Positions 39,411 through 48,598 of a stretch of DNA of 64,000 bases are shown here, in pieces. The number at the start of each line of letters is the position of its first letter. Positions within the stretch are counted from its first letter, which is position 1. Source of the DNA: an uncultured Clostridia bacterium (lineage in GTDB: Bacteria; Bacillota; Clostridia; Oscillospirales; Ruminococcaceae); contig CANQPL010000005.1 in assembly GCA_947625735.1 (NCBI GenBank), positions 53,717-117,716 of the forward strand. The letters run 5' to 3'. The notes beneath the pieces were generated by a model. That model made no database searches and was not told the DNA's origin. It saw only the letters and a list, made by a program, of their open reading frames with translations. The translations under genes and the position numbers were made by a program.

Positions 39411-40268
39411 ATGAACAGTAATATAAAGGTAGCGGCAATACACGATCTTTCGGGCATGGGAAGATGCTCCCTGACGGTCATTCTTCCTGCCATGTCCGCA
39501 ATGGGGATACAGGTCTGCCCCGTACCCACAGCCATACTTTCAGCCCATACAGGCGGCTTCGGAGAGGTGGAGATGCGGGATCTTTCGGATTATCTGAGCC
39601 CCGCACTGTCACACTACAAAAGACTGGGGACGGAATTTGACTGTGTTTACAGCGGGTTCCTTGCCTCCACGGGACAGATAGACAGCTGTCTTGAATTTTT
39701 CTCCTCATATCCCCGCTCATTCAAGGTCACAGACCCTGTAATGGCGGATCACGGCAAGCCCTACAAGACCTGCACTCCTGAGCTGCGGGCAAGAATGGGA
39801 GAGCTTGTCTGCGCTGCGGATATGATAACTCCCAATATGACAGAAGCCCTTATGCTGCTGGGGGAAGAACCGGAGCTTATGCCCCGCTCCTCCTCTCAGA
39901 TAAAAAGTCTGCTTGTAAGGCTTTCGGAAAAGGGTCCTCACACTGTGGTGATAACGGGAGTTTTTTCGGGCAGCGGATACTACAACGCAGGCTACGACAG
40001 AGGTACAAACCGCTTCTGGAAAGTACCCTATGAGCAGGTAAATGTGAACTACCCCGGAACGGGAGATGCCTTTGCCTCGGTGCTGACAGGCTCACTTCTG
40101 CGGGGAGACAGTCTTCCCATTGCCATGAACCGTGCCACAGCCTTTCTGGAGCTTGCAATAAAGACGACCTACAGCTATGCCGCTCCCCCGAGAGAGGGCA
40201 TAATGCTGGAGCGGTGCCTTGATTTCCTTATGGGTCACACCACCATGTGTGATTATGAGGTTTTGTAG
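39411..40268 (+). CDS. Pyridoxamine/pyridoxal kinase (PfkB/ribokinase-like)
   Basis: VAAIHDLSGMGRCSLTVILPAMSAMGIQVCPVPTAILSAHTGGFG; DPVMADHGKPYKT; ITPNMTEALMLLGE; YPGTGDAFASVLTG. Confidence 0.92.
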   Translation: MNSNIKVAAIHDLSGMGRCSLTVILPAMSAMGIQVCPVPTAILSAHTGGFGEVEMRDLSDYLSPALSHYKRLGTEFDCVYSGFLASTGQIDSCLEFFSSYPRSFKVTDPVMADHGKPYKTCTPELRARMGELVCAADMITPNMTEALMLLGEEPELMPRSSSQIKSLLVRLSEKGPHTVVITGVFSGSGYYNAGYDRGTNRFWKVPYEQVNVNYPGTGDAFASVLTGSLLRGDSLPIAMNRATAFLELAIKTTYSYAAPPREGIMLERCLDFLMGHTTMCDYEVL

Positions 40269-40302
40269 GAGCATGACAGTTTCTCATCAGAGGAGGTTGA
40301 AC

Positions 40303-40524
40303 GTGCCAACACTCAGAATATGCGCCGAATGCGGAAGTAACTTTCTTCCCTCTGCGTCAAAAATGCGTGAGCTGTGTCCCGAATGCTCACATATATTGTA
40401 CGGATATGAAAACTGCGACCACGAATTTTCAGAGGGAAAATGTATAAAATGCTTATGGGACGGCAGCAGGAGCAGCTACACATCAGCACTATGCGGACAG
40501 GAGCAATTTGCCAACAGGAAGTGA
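40303..40524 (+). CDS. Small Cys-rich zinc-ribbon protein (GTG start proposed)
   Basis: VPTLRICAECGSNFLPSASKMRELCPECSHILYGYENCDHEFSEGKCIKCLWDGSRSS; AGGAGG RBS upstream; three CxxC motifs. Confidence 0.6.
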   Translation: MPTLRICAECGSNFLPSASKMRELCPECSHILYGYENCDHEFSEGKCIKCLWDGSRSSYTSALCGQEQFANRK

Positions 40525-40528
40525 GAAT

Positions 40529-41026
40529 ATGGCAGATATAAATATAGTTCTCGCAGAACCCCGCATCCCCGGGAATACGGGAAATATTGCCCGTACCTGT
40601 GCGGTAACGGGGGCGGCTCTGCATCTTATAAGACCGCTGGGATTTGAGATAAACGACAAGACTCTTAAAAGAGCGGGGCTTGATTACTGGGACAAGCTGA
40701 ACGTATACTATTACGACAGCATTGACGATTTTTTCCGCACAAATCCCGATGCAGTCTGCTATTTCTTTACCACCAAGGCTAAAAAAATATACTCGGAAAT
40801 AAATTATCCGAAAGGCTGCTATATCTTTTTCGGCAGAGAGGACGCAGGACTTCCCGAGGATCTGCTGGCGGCAAATTATGAACGGTGCGTCCGCATACCC
40901 ATGAGGGATACGCTCAGAAGTCTGAATCTTTCCAACAGTGCTGCAATAGCCGTTTACGAAATACTCAGACAATGGAAATTTGAGGGTCTTGAAACTGAGG
41001 GCAGGCTTACAAAATACGATCTTTAA
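40529..41026 (+). CDS. trmL: tRNA (cytidine(34)-2'-O)-methyltransferase (SPOUT, TrmL-like)
   Basis: NIVLAEPRIPGNTGNIARTCAVTGAALHLIRPLGFEINDKTLKRAGLDYW; FFGREDAGLPEDLL; SLNLSNSAAIAVYEILRQ. Confidence 0.95.
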   Translation: MADINIVLAEPRIPGNTGNIARTCAVTGAALHLIRPLGFEINDKTLKRAGLDYWDKLNVYYYDSIDDFFRTNPDAVCYFFTTKAKKIYSEINYPKGCYIFFGREDAGLPEDLLAANYERCVRIPMRDTLRSLNLSNSAAIAVYEILRQWKFEGLETEGRLTKYDL

Positions 41027-41055
41027 CATATTTTAATTCATCGGAGGATAAATTT

Positions 41056-41919
41056 ATGTCAAAAATCAGGATAATAACCGATTCCGCATCGGATATTCCA
41101 AAGGAATTTGAGGAAAAATACGGGATAGATATTATGTGCTTCCCCATTACTGTAGGCGAAAAGAGTTTTCGTGACAGGGATATACCGTCACAGGAATATT
41201 ATGACCTTATAGATTCCTGCCCCACACTTCCCGTTCATTCACAGCTTACCTCCTTTGAATTTGAGGAGCGTTTTCTGAAATATGCGGCGGAAGGGTACAC
41301 GGATATTTTTGTGGTAACCATAAATTCCGCAGGCTCTGCCACCTATCAGAACGCCTGCATAGCAAGGGATAATTTTTTCGCAGAACACAAGGATTTTCCC
41401 GTAAAAATAAGGCTCTTTGATTCGGGAAGCTATTCTGCCACCTACGGATATCCCGTTATCAGGGCAGCGCAAATGGCAGAGGAGAACACTCCTCCCGATG
41501 AAATAGACAAATTTCTTACAGAATGGTTTTCCTGCTGCGAGGTGTATCTTGCGGCTTATACATTAAGATATGTCAAGAAATCGGGACGTATCAGCGCGGC
41601 GGCAGCCTTCGCAGGAGAGCTTCTGGGATTAAAGCCTGTTATCCTTCTCAAAAAGGAAATAACAAAGGTGACCGCAAAAACAAGAGGAGAAGCGGGAGTC
41701 GTTCCGAAGCTCGCAGACGTTACCTGTGACAGAATAAAGCCCGGCTCTCCCTACGTGGTGATAACAGGGCGGGACGCCTCAAAAGGAAAGGAAGCCGCAA
41801 AGCTGCTTACAAAGCGTCTGGGTTATCCTCCTGCGGACATTCACTTTGAAGTAGGCGGGGCAATTGCCGCAAACAGCGGTCCTGACATTGTAGCTGCCGC
41901 ATTTATGGCGAAGGACTAA
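41056..41919 (+). CDS. DegV family fatty-acid binding protein
   Basis: IRIITDSASDIPKEFEEKYGIDIMCFPITVGEKSFRD; HSQLTSFEFEERF; LRYVKKSGRISAAAAFAGELLGLKPVI. Confidence 0.93.
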   Translation: MSKIRIITDSASDIPKEFEEKYGIDIMCFPITVGEKSFRDRDIPSQEYYDLIDSCPTLPVHSQLTSFEFEERFLKYAAEGYTDIFVVTINSAGSATYQNACIARDNFFAEHKDFPVKIRLFDSGSYSATYGYPVIRAAQMAEENTPPDEIDKFLTEWFSCCEVYLAAYTLRYVKKSGRISAAAAFAGELLGLKPVILLKKEITKVTAKTRGEAGVVPKLADVTCDRIKPGSPYVVITGRDASKGKEAAKLLTKRLGYPPADIHFEVGGAIAANSGPDIVAAAFMAKD

Positions 41920-41961
41920 AAAAATCTCACGAAGGATATAAAAAGAAAGGGGTATACAATC

Positions 41962-43455
41962 GTGGATAATGAAGAAAGCTTAGACCTGAAAGTGTTATGG
42001 GACGTGCTGAGAAAGCACCTGATAGCAATTATCATAACAGCCGTGCTTACGGGAACGGCAGCGTTTTTAATATCGGAATTTCTCATACCGAGAAAATACG
42101 AGTCCTCAGCTCTCCTTTATGTAGAGGGAAACACCTCTGCATCGGACACTCTCAATCTTAACGACATCAATGCCGCACAGAAAACAGCAGCCACCTGTCA
42201 GATAATATTCCAGAGCAACAGTATGCTCGATTCGGTGATCTTAGAGCTGAATCTGCCCTATACAAGAAGTGAGCTGCGTTCTATGGTAAGCGTTACCTCT
42301 CTCAACAGCACAGAGGTCATGGAAATTTCGGTAACAACAGGCGATCCGCAGACTTCCTCTGAAATAGCAAATGAATTTGCGAAGCTTTCAATGGAGGAGT
42401 TCCGCAGAGTGGTAAAGTCGGGCTCTATAGAGATCGTGGAATATGCAAAAGTGCCGAAAACACATTCCTTTCCGAATGTAATGCTCTTTACGGCAGCGGG
42501 TCTTTTGGGCGGAGCAGCAATTGTCTACATTATTTTCCTGTTAAAGGAGATGCTCAGTGTCACAGTACGCAGCGGCGATGATCTTTCAAAAATGTTTGAT
42601 GTACCCGTTTTTGCGGAGATAATGGACTTTGAAAAGCCCTCGGATTCCAAATATAATTATTCGGGATATGGCGGGTATGACAACACTTCAGGTAAAAAAA
42701 GCTCCTCGGGCAGCCGTAAACGTCATCACTCCTCAAAGGGGAAAAGATATGTACTTGACGCAGAAACTCCCTTTGTGATAGCAGAGGGCTACAAGGCAGC
42801 AAGAACGAACATTATATTTTCCCTTGCCGCCTGTGAGAATAAGATAATCAGCTTTACCAGTGCAAATCCCGGTGAGGGCAAGTCCACCACCTGTGATAAT
42901 ATGGCAATATCCTTTGCGGACATGGGGAAGCGTGTACTGCTGATAGACTGCGACATGAGAAAGCCCACAGTACACACCACTTTCGGACTGAACACACAGA
43001 AAGGACTTTCCACGATACTGGGAGGATTTTCCACAGTAGAGGAGTCCATCTACAGAGGGGTACGTCCCTCTCTTGACGTGATAACCGCAGGACCTATCCC
43101 GCCAAATCCCACAGAGCTTTTAAGTACACGCAGCATGACAATACTTCTGGAAAATGCAATAAAGGAATATGATATTGTCATGCTGGACACACCGCCTGTA
43201 AATCTTGTAACGGATTCGCAGCTTCTCAACAATGTGATAGGCGGTCATGTAATGGTAGTAAAGGAAAATTCGACCACCTATCCTGCCATAAGTGAAGCAT
43301 TTGAGAAGATAAATCTTGCATCGGGGAAAAAGCTGGGTATAATCAAGGTATGCTGTACGGGAGAGGAGAAGTCCGGCAAAAAGTACGGCAAATACGGGCA
43401 TTACGGCAGCTACAGCTATGAATACAGGCGTTCGGAGGAAAACAAGGAAGTCTGA
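41962..43455 (+). CDS. Wzz/BY-kinase fusion: chain-length determinant domain + tyrosine autokinase
   Basis: Wzz-like N-terminus with two TM segments; [58 protein letters not shown]; Tyr-rich tail [18 protein letters not shown]. Confidence 0.92.
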   Translation: [497 protein letters not shown]

Positions 43456-43885
43456 GCAGAACCTAAGCAAAACAAACATAAGGCAAAACTAAAGGCAGAG
43501 GCACAAAAAAGCAAGTCAGAGCAAAATAAACACAAGGTAAAGTTTTCGACGGCCTTTTTTCAAAAGGCTGCGGGGTCGAGGGGCGGAGCCCTCGCGGGTC
43601 AAGGGCAGCGCCCTTGCGGGGTTCGGGGCAGCGCCCCGCAAAGGAGCAGCACAACAAACAAATCTCAATAATCAAGCATGGGAGCAGATAAACAGGGGGA
43701 GGGATAACCGCCGCACATAAAAACACGGGGAGAGCCTTTCCGTGAAATGAACACTATATAATCGGGGGAGTTTAAGGCTGCGGCGGTTATCTTGCTGACA
43801 TAAACAAGTCTGCACGGCACATTAGTGCCATAAAAAGCAGGGGGCAGCAAAATACAATATCCAAACAGCCGAGTCCGCACTTTTT
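43456..43885 (-). repeat. Intergenic repeat element, copy A (inverted relative to copies B and C)
   Basis: Its reverse complement aligns along nearly its whole length with 44106-44533 and 51456-51853. Confidence 0.9.
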
Positions 43886-43964
43886 AACTTACCCATTCCC
43901 CGAAAACCTCTTGACCGCATTTCCTATATGAACAGATTATGTTGTCTGTAAAAATAATACGAAT

Positions 43965-44008
43965 ACACCGCACAAAGCCGTCAAGCGTTCTTTGTGCGGT
44001 GTTTCCTT
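43965..44008. terminator. Intrinsic terminator-like hairpin
   Basis: ACACCGCACAAAG...CTTTGTGCGGTGT then TTCC. Confidence 0.65.
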
Positions 44009-44019
44009 AACAATATTAA

Positions 44020-44050
44020 AACCTGCGGGGCTACTATTGACCCGCAGGTT
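44020..44050. terminator. Second terminator-like hairpin
   Basis: AACCTGCGGG...CCCGCAGGTT then ATTTTC. Confidence 0.6.
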
Positions 44051-44105
44051 ATTTTCATGCTTCGGACAGAACCGCAAGCCGCTTTTATCAGACAGGGGAT
44101 TTTTT

Positions 44106-44533
44106 AAAAGTGCAGATTTGGTTTATCGGGATAGTTTATTTTGCTGCTCCCCGTTTTCTATGGCGCTGATGCGCCGTGCAGACTTCTTTATGTCAGCAAG
44201 ATAACCGCCGCAGATTATAACTCCCTCGTTTGTACAATGTAAATTTGTAGGTCAGGCGTTCCCCGTGTTTTTCTTTGCGGCGGTTATCCCTCCCCCTGTT
44301 TATCTGCTCTCATGCTTGATTGTTGAAATTTGTTTGTTGTGCTGCTCCTTTGCGGGGCTCTGCCCCGCGCCCCGCAAGGGCTCTGCCCTTGACCCGCGAG
44401 GGCTCCGCCCCTCGACCCCGCAGCCTTTTGAAAAAAGGCTGGCGAAAACTTTACCTTGTGTTTGTTTTGCTCTGACTTGCTTTTTTGTGCCTCTGCCTTT
44501 GGTTTTGGTTTATCCTTACGCTTGTTTTGCTTA
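44106..44533 (+). repeat. Intergenic repeat element, copy B
   Basis: Same element as copies A and C; contains the GATAACCGCCGCA/TGCGGCGGTTATC stem and three GC-rich hairpins. Confidence 0.9.
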
Positions 44534-44549
44534 GATTTTTGAGTGTGCA

Positions 44550-45101
44550 TCAATAATTTTCAGCCGCTACCTCAAAAAAGCTCTGCGGATGTGCGCATAC
44601 GGGACATACCTCGGGCGCTTTCGTTCCTACAACTATATGCCCGCAGTTGCGGCATTCCCAGACCTTTACCTCACTCTTCTCAAATACCTTTGCCGTCTCT
44701 ATATTTCTGAGCAATGCACGGTAACGCTCCTCATGATGCTTCTCGATCTCCCCTACCATGCGGAATTTCTTCGCAAGCTCGGTAAATCCCTCCGCTTCGG
44801 CTGTCTTTGCAAAGCCCTCGTACATATCTGTCCACTCGTAATTCTCTCCGTCTGCGGCAGCCTCTAAATTTTCGGAGGTAGTCCCTATTCCGCAAAGCTC
44901 CTTGAACCACATTTTTGCGTGTTCCTTTTCGTTGTCCGCGGTTTTGAGGAAAAGAGCCGACATCTGCTCATAACCCTCCTTTTTTGCCACAGAAGCAAAA
45001 TAGGTGTACTTGTTCCTTGCCTGAGACTCGCCCGCAAAAGCGGCTTCAAGATTTTTTTCTGTCTGTGTTCCTGCATACTTGTTTACTTTTTTTTCACTCA
45101 T
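44550..45101 (-). CDS. Rubrerythrin
   Basis: [53 protein letters not shown]; rubredoxin domain [26 protein letters not shown]. Confidence 0.96.
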   Translation of the reverse strand: MSEKKVNKYAGTQTEKNLEAAFAGESQARNKYTYFASVAKKEGYEQMSALFLKTADNEKEHAKMWFKELCGIGTTSENLEAAADGENYEWTDMYEGFAKTAEAEGFTELAKKFRMVGEIEKHHEERYRALLRNIETAKVFEKSEVKVWECRNCGHIVVGTKAPEVCPVCAHPQSFFEVAAENY

Positions 45102-45243
45102 GATAATTCTCCTTTTTTAAATTTTATCTGAAAGCTCAAAAAAGAGCTTTTCTGATTTGCTATTCACATAATATAATTACTTATCAGCAAAAAATAACGA
45201 GAAATTATGAACGGCTTATCCTGTTTCCCGCCGTCCTTTTTCG

Positions 45244-47769
45244 TTAGTGGCATTCATACCAGCTTTTCCCCGTCTGCACATCGGCAATAAGGGGGATATC
45301 AAGAGTTACCGCACTGCGCATCTCCTCCCCCAGCACCTCTGCGGTACGGGCTATATCCTTTTCACTTGCTTCTATTATAAGCTCATCATGAATTTGCAGG
45401 ATAAGATGTGCGTCAAGCCCCTCTGCTTTAAGACGTTTGTATACTCTTACCATAGCCATTTTGATAATATCCGCAGCCGCTCCCTGTACGGGGGCATTCA
45501 TCGCCGCACGTTTGCCGAAGCTCTGCACATTCTTGTTTTTCGCCGCAAGCTCGGGAATATAACGCCGCCTGCCGAACATGGTCTCGGAATATCCCTTTTC
45601 GGTGGCATCGGCAACGGTCTTATCCATAAACTCGCTTACTTTGGCAAAATTTTTCAGATAGCTTTTTATATACCTGTCCGCCTGTGCCACCGTTACGCCG
45701 ATATCCTTAGAAAGAGAAAATGCGCTTATCCCGTATACAATGCCGAAATTTACCGCCTTTGCCGCACGGCGCATCTCCGGTGATACCATCTCCTCGGGCA
45801 TACCGAAAACCTGCGCCGCCGTGGACGTGTGGATATCCTTTCCGCTTGTAAAGGCTGCCTGCATATTTTTATCGCCGCTCAGATGTGCAAGTATGCGAAG
45901 CTCTATCTGACTGTAGTCCGCATCTGCAAGGGTCATTCCCTCGCCGCTTATGAAAAATTTCCGCATATTGCGCCCAAGCTCCGTTCGCACGGGAATATTC
46001 TGCAGATTCGGTTCTGTGGAGGATATCCTGCCCGTTCTTGTTTCCGTCTGTTTAAAAGACGAATGTATACGCCCGTCCTCTCCCACAGCTTTAAGCAGTC
46101 CTTCTACATATGTGGAACGAAGTTTAGTATACTGTCTGTATAATAATACAAGCTCTATAATAGGGTGACGGTCACGCAGCTCCTCTAAAACCTCCGCATT
46201 TGTGGAATGACCCGTTTTTGTCTTTTTCCCCGAGGGAAGTCCCAGTTCATCGAAAAGGACCTCGCCCAGCTGCTTCGGCGAAAGGATATTGAATTCCCTG
46301 CCCGCCTGAAAATATATCTGCTGTTCAAGTCCCGTTATCTGCTCTGAAAGTCCGTCCCCAAAGGCTTTTATTCCCTCCGTGTCAGCCTTTACGCCGTAAT
46401 ACTCCATAGAAGCAAGCACCTCTGTGAGAGGCAGCTCCGTTTCACGGTACAGCTTACCCATACCGCACCTGTCTATCTCATCATCAAGCCTTGCGGTAAG
46501 GTCGGCAAGAGCGGCAGCATCACCCCACTCCCCAAGCTCTTCATAGCAGGGACACGCATATCGGGCGCAAAGACCCCTCACCGTATATTCCGAAGCGGAG
46601 GTGTTGAGCATATATCCCGCAATATCCGCATCAGAAACGATATTTTTAAGCTCCCTGCCGTTTTCAAAGCAAAAACGGTAGGCAGGTTTTGCCCCGAATG
46701 TCACCTTTTCCTCACTGCTTGTCAGATATTCAAGAATTTTTTCCTTATCGGAAATGGTAAAAAGCATATCATTATAAGCGCAGATGAGCTTATCTCCCGT
46801 AAAGATAAATGCCGATCTGCCCCTGATATCATCGCAGCCGTCGGTAATTTTATAGTTTCTGACAGAAACTGCTTCGCCCCCTTTTTCTGTGTGTACTGCA
46901 ACAGAGGGCTTTACGCCGAGTTTTTCCATGAGCTTAGTCATTTCAAGCTCCGTCAGCAGGCGTGAGATCTGCTCCTCGTTCCTGTCCTTATAAATATAAT
47001 CGTCAGGATCACGGCTTATAGGTGCATTTGTTACGATAGTAGCAAGCCACTTGCTTTCCCTTGCGCTTTCCGCTCCCGCCTCTAATTTTGCGGCAACAGA
47101 CTTTGACGCACTGAGCGTACCCGCCGCAAGGTTTTCATAGAGCTTTTCAACCGATCCGTTCTGCTGCAAAAGCGTAACAGCGGTCTTTTCGCCGATACCC
47201 TTAACGCCGCTTATATTGTCCGAGCTGTCCCCCATAAGACCTTTAAGGTCTGTCATCTGAGCGGGTACAAGTCCTCCGTACATCTCGCTGAATTTTTCGG
47301 GAGTGACACGGATAAGCTCCTTTGTTGTATGGAGCAGGACGGTAACATCAGCCGTAACAAGCTGTAAGCTGTCCCTGTCGCCTGTAAGGATATATCCCTC
47401 ATCTCCATCGCCGCAGAGTGAAGCAAGAGTACCCAGAATATCATCAGCCTCGTAGCCTGCACATTCGAGAACATTCACACCCAGAGCGGTGAGCAGCTCC
47501 TTTATAAGCGGCATCTGCACGGCAAGCTCATCGGGCATACCGTGACGGTTTGCTTTGTAAGCCGCATTTGCCTTATGCCTGAATGTAGGTTCTCTCATAT
47601 CAAAGGCAACAGCGCAGTGATCGGGAGAGATCTCCCCTGTGACTTTAAGGTAGATATTCATAAACCCCGTAATGGCATTGGTAAAAACGCCCTTTTGATT
47701 TGAAAGCATTTTAATACCGTAAAATGCACGGTTCATAATGCTGTTGCCGTCTATTGCAAGCAGTTTCAT
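45244..47769 (-). CDS. polA: DNA polymerase I
   Basis: 5' nuclease N-terminus (LLAIDGNSIMNRAFYG, GYEADDILGTLA); polymerase motifs DADYSQIELRILAHLS, RRAAKAVNFGIVYGIS, QIHDELIIE. Confidence 0.97.
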   Translation of the reverse strand: MKLLAIDGNSIMNRAFYGIKMLSNQKGVFTNAITGFMNIYLKVTGEISPDHCAVAFDMREPTFRHKANAAYKANRHGMPDELAVQMPLIKELLTALGVNVLECAGYEADDILGTLASLCGDGDEGYILTGDRDSLQLVTADVTVLLHTTKELIRVTPEKFSEMYGGLVPAQMTDLKGLMGDSSDNISGVKGIGEKTAVTLLQQNGSVEKLYENLAAGTLSASKSVAAKLEAGAESARESKWLATIVTNAPISRDPDDYIYKDRNEEQISRLLTELEMTKLMEKLGVKPSVAVHTEKGGEAVSVRNYKITDGCDDIRGRSAFIFTGDKLICAYNDMLFTISDKEKILEYLTSSEEKVTFGAKPAYRFCFENGRELKNIVSDADIAGYMLNTSASEYTVRGLCARYACPCYEELGEWGDAAALADLTARLDDEIDRCGMGKLYRETELPLTEVLASMEYYGVKADTEGIKAFGDGLSEQITGLEQQIYFQAGREFNILSPKQLGEVLFDELGLPSGKKTKTGHSTNAEVLEELRDRHPIIELVLLYRQYTKLRSTYVEGLLKAVGEDGRIHSSFKQTETRTGRISSTEPNLQNIPVRTELGRNMRKFFISGEGMTLADADYSQIELRILAHLSGDKNMQAAFTSGKDIHTSTAAQVFGMPEEMVSPEMRRAAKAVNFGIVYGISAFSLSKDIGVTVAQADRYIKSYLKNFAKVSEFMDKTVADATEKGYSETMFGRRRYIPELAAKNKNVQSFGKRAAMNAPVQGAAADIIKMAMVRVYKRLKAEGLDAHLILQIHDELIIEASEKDIARTAEVLGEEMRSAVTLDIPLIADVQTGKSWYECH

Positions 47770-47863
47770 ATTCCGCCTCCCGGATCAGAAGTTATTTTTA
47801 TGTTTTCCGTAAAATCGCTGTAAAGGAGTTTTCCCGAGTTTCCTTTTGTGGGCAGCACGCCGC

Positions 47864-48583
47864 TTACGGCTCATAATAAGGCGACTTGAACACAAGTATC
47901 AGAAGATCCACAAGCCAGCCTATTCCTCCCAGACCTGCCGTCAGCGTCCAGATAATTCCCGTGGCGATCTTGCCCTCGTAGTACCTGTGCGCTCCGCACC
48001 ACCCGAAAAGAGCGCAGAGTATCAGTGCAACCGCTTTGCTTTTGAGCGGTCTGCCGTTAGGACCATATCTGCTGTTCACATTTAACTGAGTATTATTCTG
48101 AGTATTACTCTGAGTATAATAATTATTGATAATAGTCTGTCCCTGCTGAACGTGCTGCCCCTGAGCATAGTTCATCTGTCTGTTATCCTGACTGTAGGAC
48201 TGCTGCATATCCCGTTCCCGCATATGCTGCTCCATACGGCTTACTATTTTTCCCTTTACCGTTTCTGTCACCTCTCGTGCGGCTCGTCCTGCCGCTCTCC
48301 CCGCCTGTCTGAATGCCTCCCTGTCGGAATCGCTGAATATTTCCCCGTGCTGTGAACTCTGCTGTCTCGGTGAAACGTTCCCCTGTGCCGCACCGCATTT
48401 ACTGCAAAAAACATCTCCCGCCTCAAGGGGCGCTCCGCACCTTGTACAGAACCCGCCGCTGTTATCCACTACTATATTTATGTCATTTACCTCGGGTTCG
48501 TCATATTTTACCTCTCCGTAAGGCTCTTGCGCCCTTTCCTCCTCAGGCTCGGGAGTAAAATTAGGATTATAAAATTCATTCAT
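47864..48583 (-). CDS. TM2 domain protein with zinc ribbon
   Basis: GFCTRCGAPLEAGDVFCSKCGAAQG; C-terminal KSKAVALILCALFGWCGAHRYYEGKIATGIIWTLTAGLGGIGWLVDLLIL. Confidence 0.9.
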   Translation of the reverse strand: MNEFYNPNFTPEPEEERAQEPYGEVKYDEPEVNDINIVVDNSGGFCTRCGAPLEAGDVFCSKCGAAQGNVSPRQQSSQHGEIFSDSDREAFRQAGRAAGRAAREVTETVKGKIVSRMEQHMRERDMQQSYSQDNRQMNYAQGQHVQQGQTIINNYYTQSNTQNNTQLNVNSRYGPNGRPLKSKAVALILCALFGWCGAHRYYEGKIATGIIWTLTAGLGGIGWLVDLLILVFKSPYYEP

Positions 48584-48598
48584 GGCAATTCTCCTGTA

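Noticed and set aside
43463-44534. Paired 87-89 aa ORFs (MFLCAAVIPPPVYLL... and MFFFAAVIPPPVYLL...) inside elements A and B as a conserved protein
   Set aside because: They read through GC hairpins (PRKGAALDPRGLRPSTPQPFEK), the frame is broken in copy C, and conservation follows the DNA structure, not the codons.
45131-45151. AAAGCTC/GAGCTTT hairpin between polA and rubrerythrin as a terminator
   Set aside because: Short stem and poor T-tract; left uncalled.
45244-47769. PolA as an unusual polymerase lacking proofreading
   Set aside because: The 3'-5' exonuclease motifs look degenerate, but this is common in Firmicute PolA proteins.
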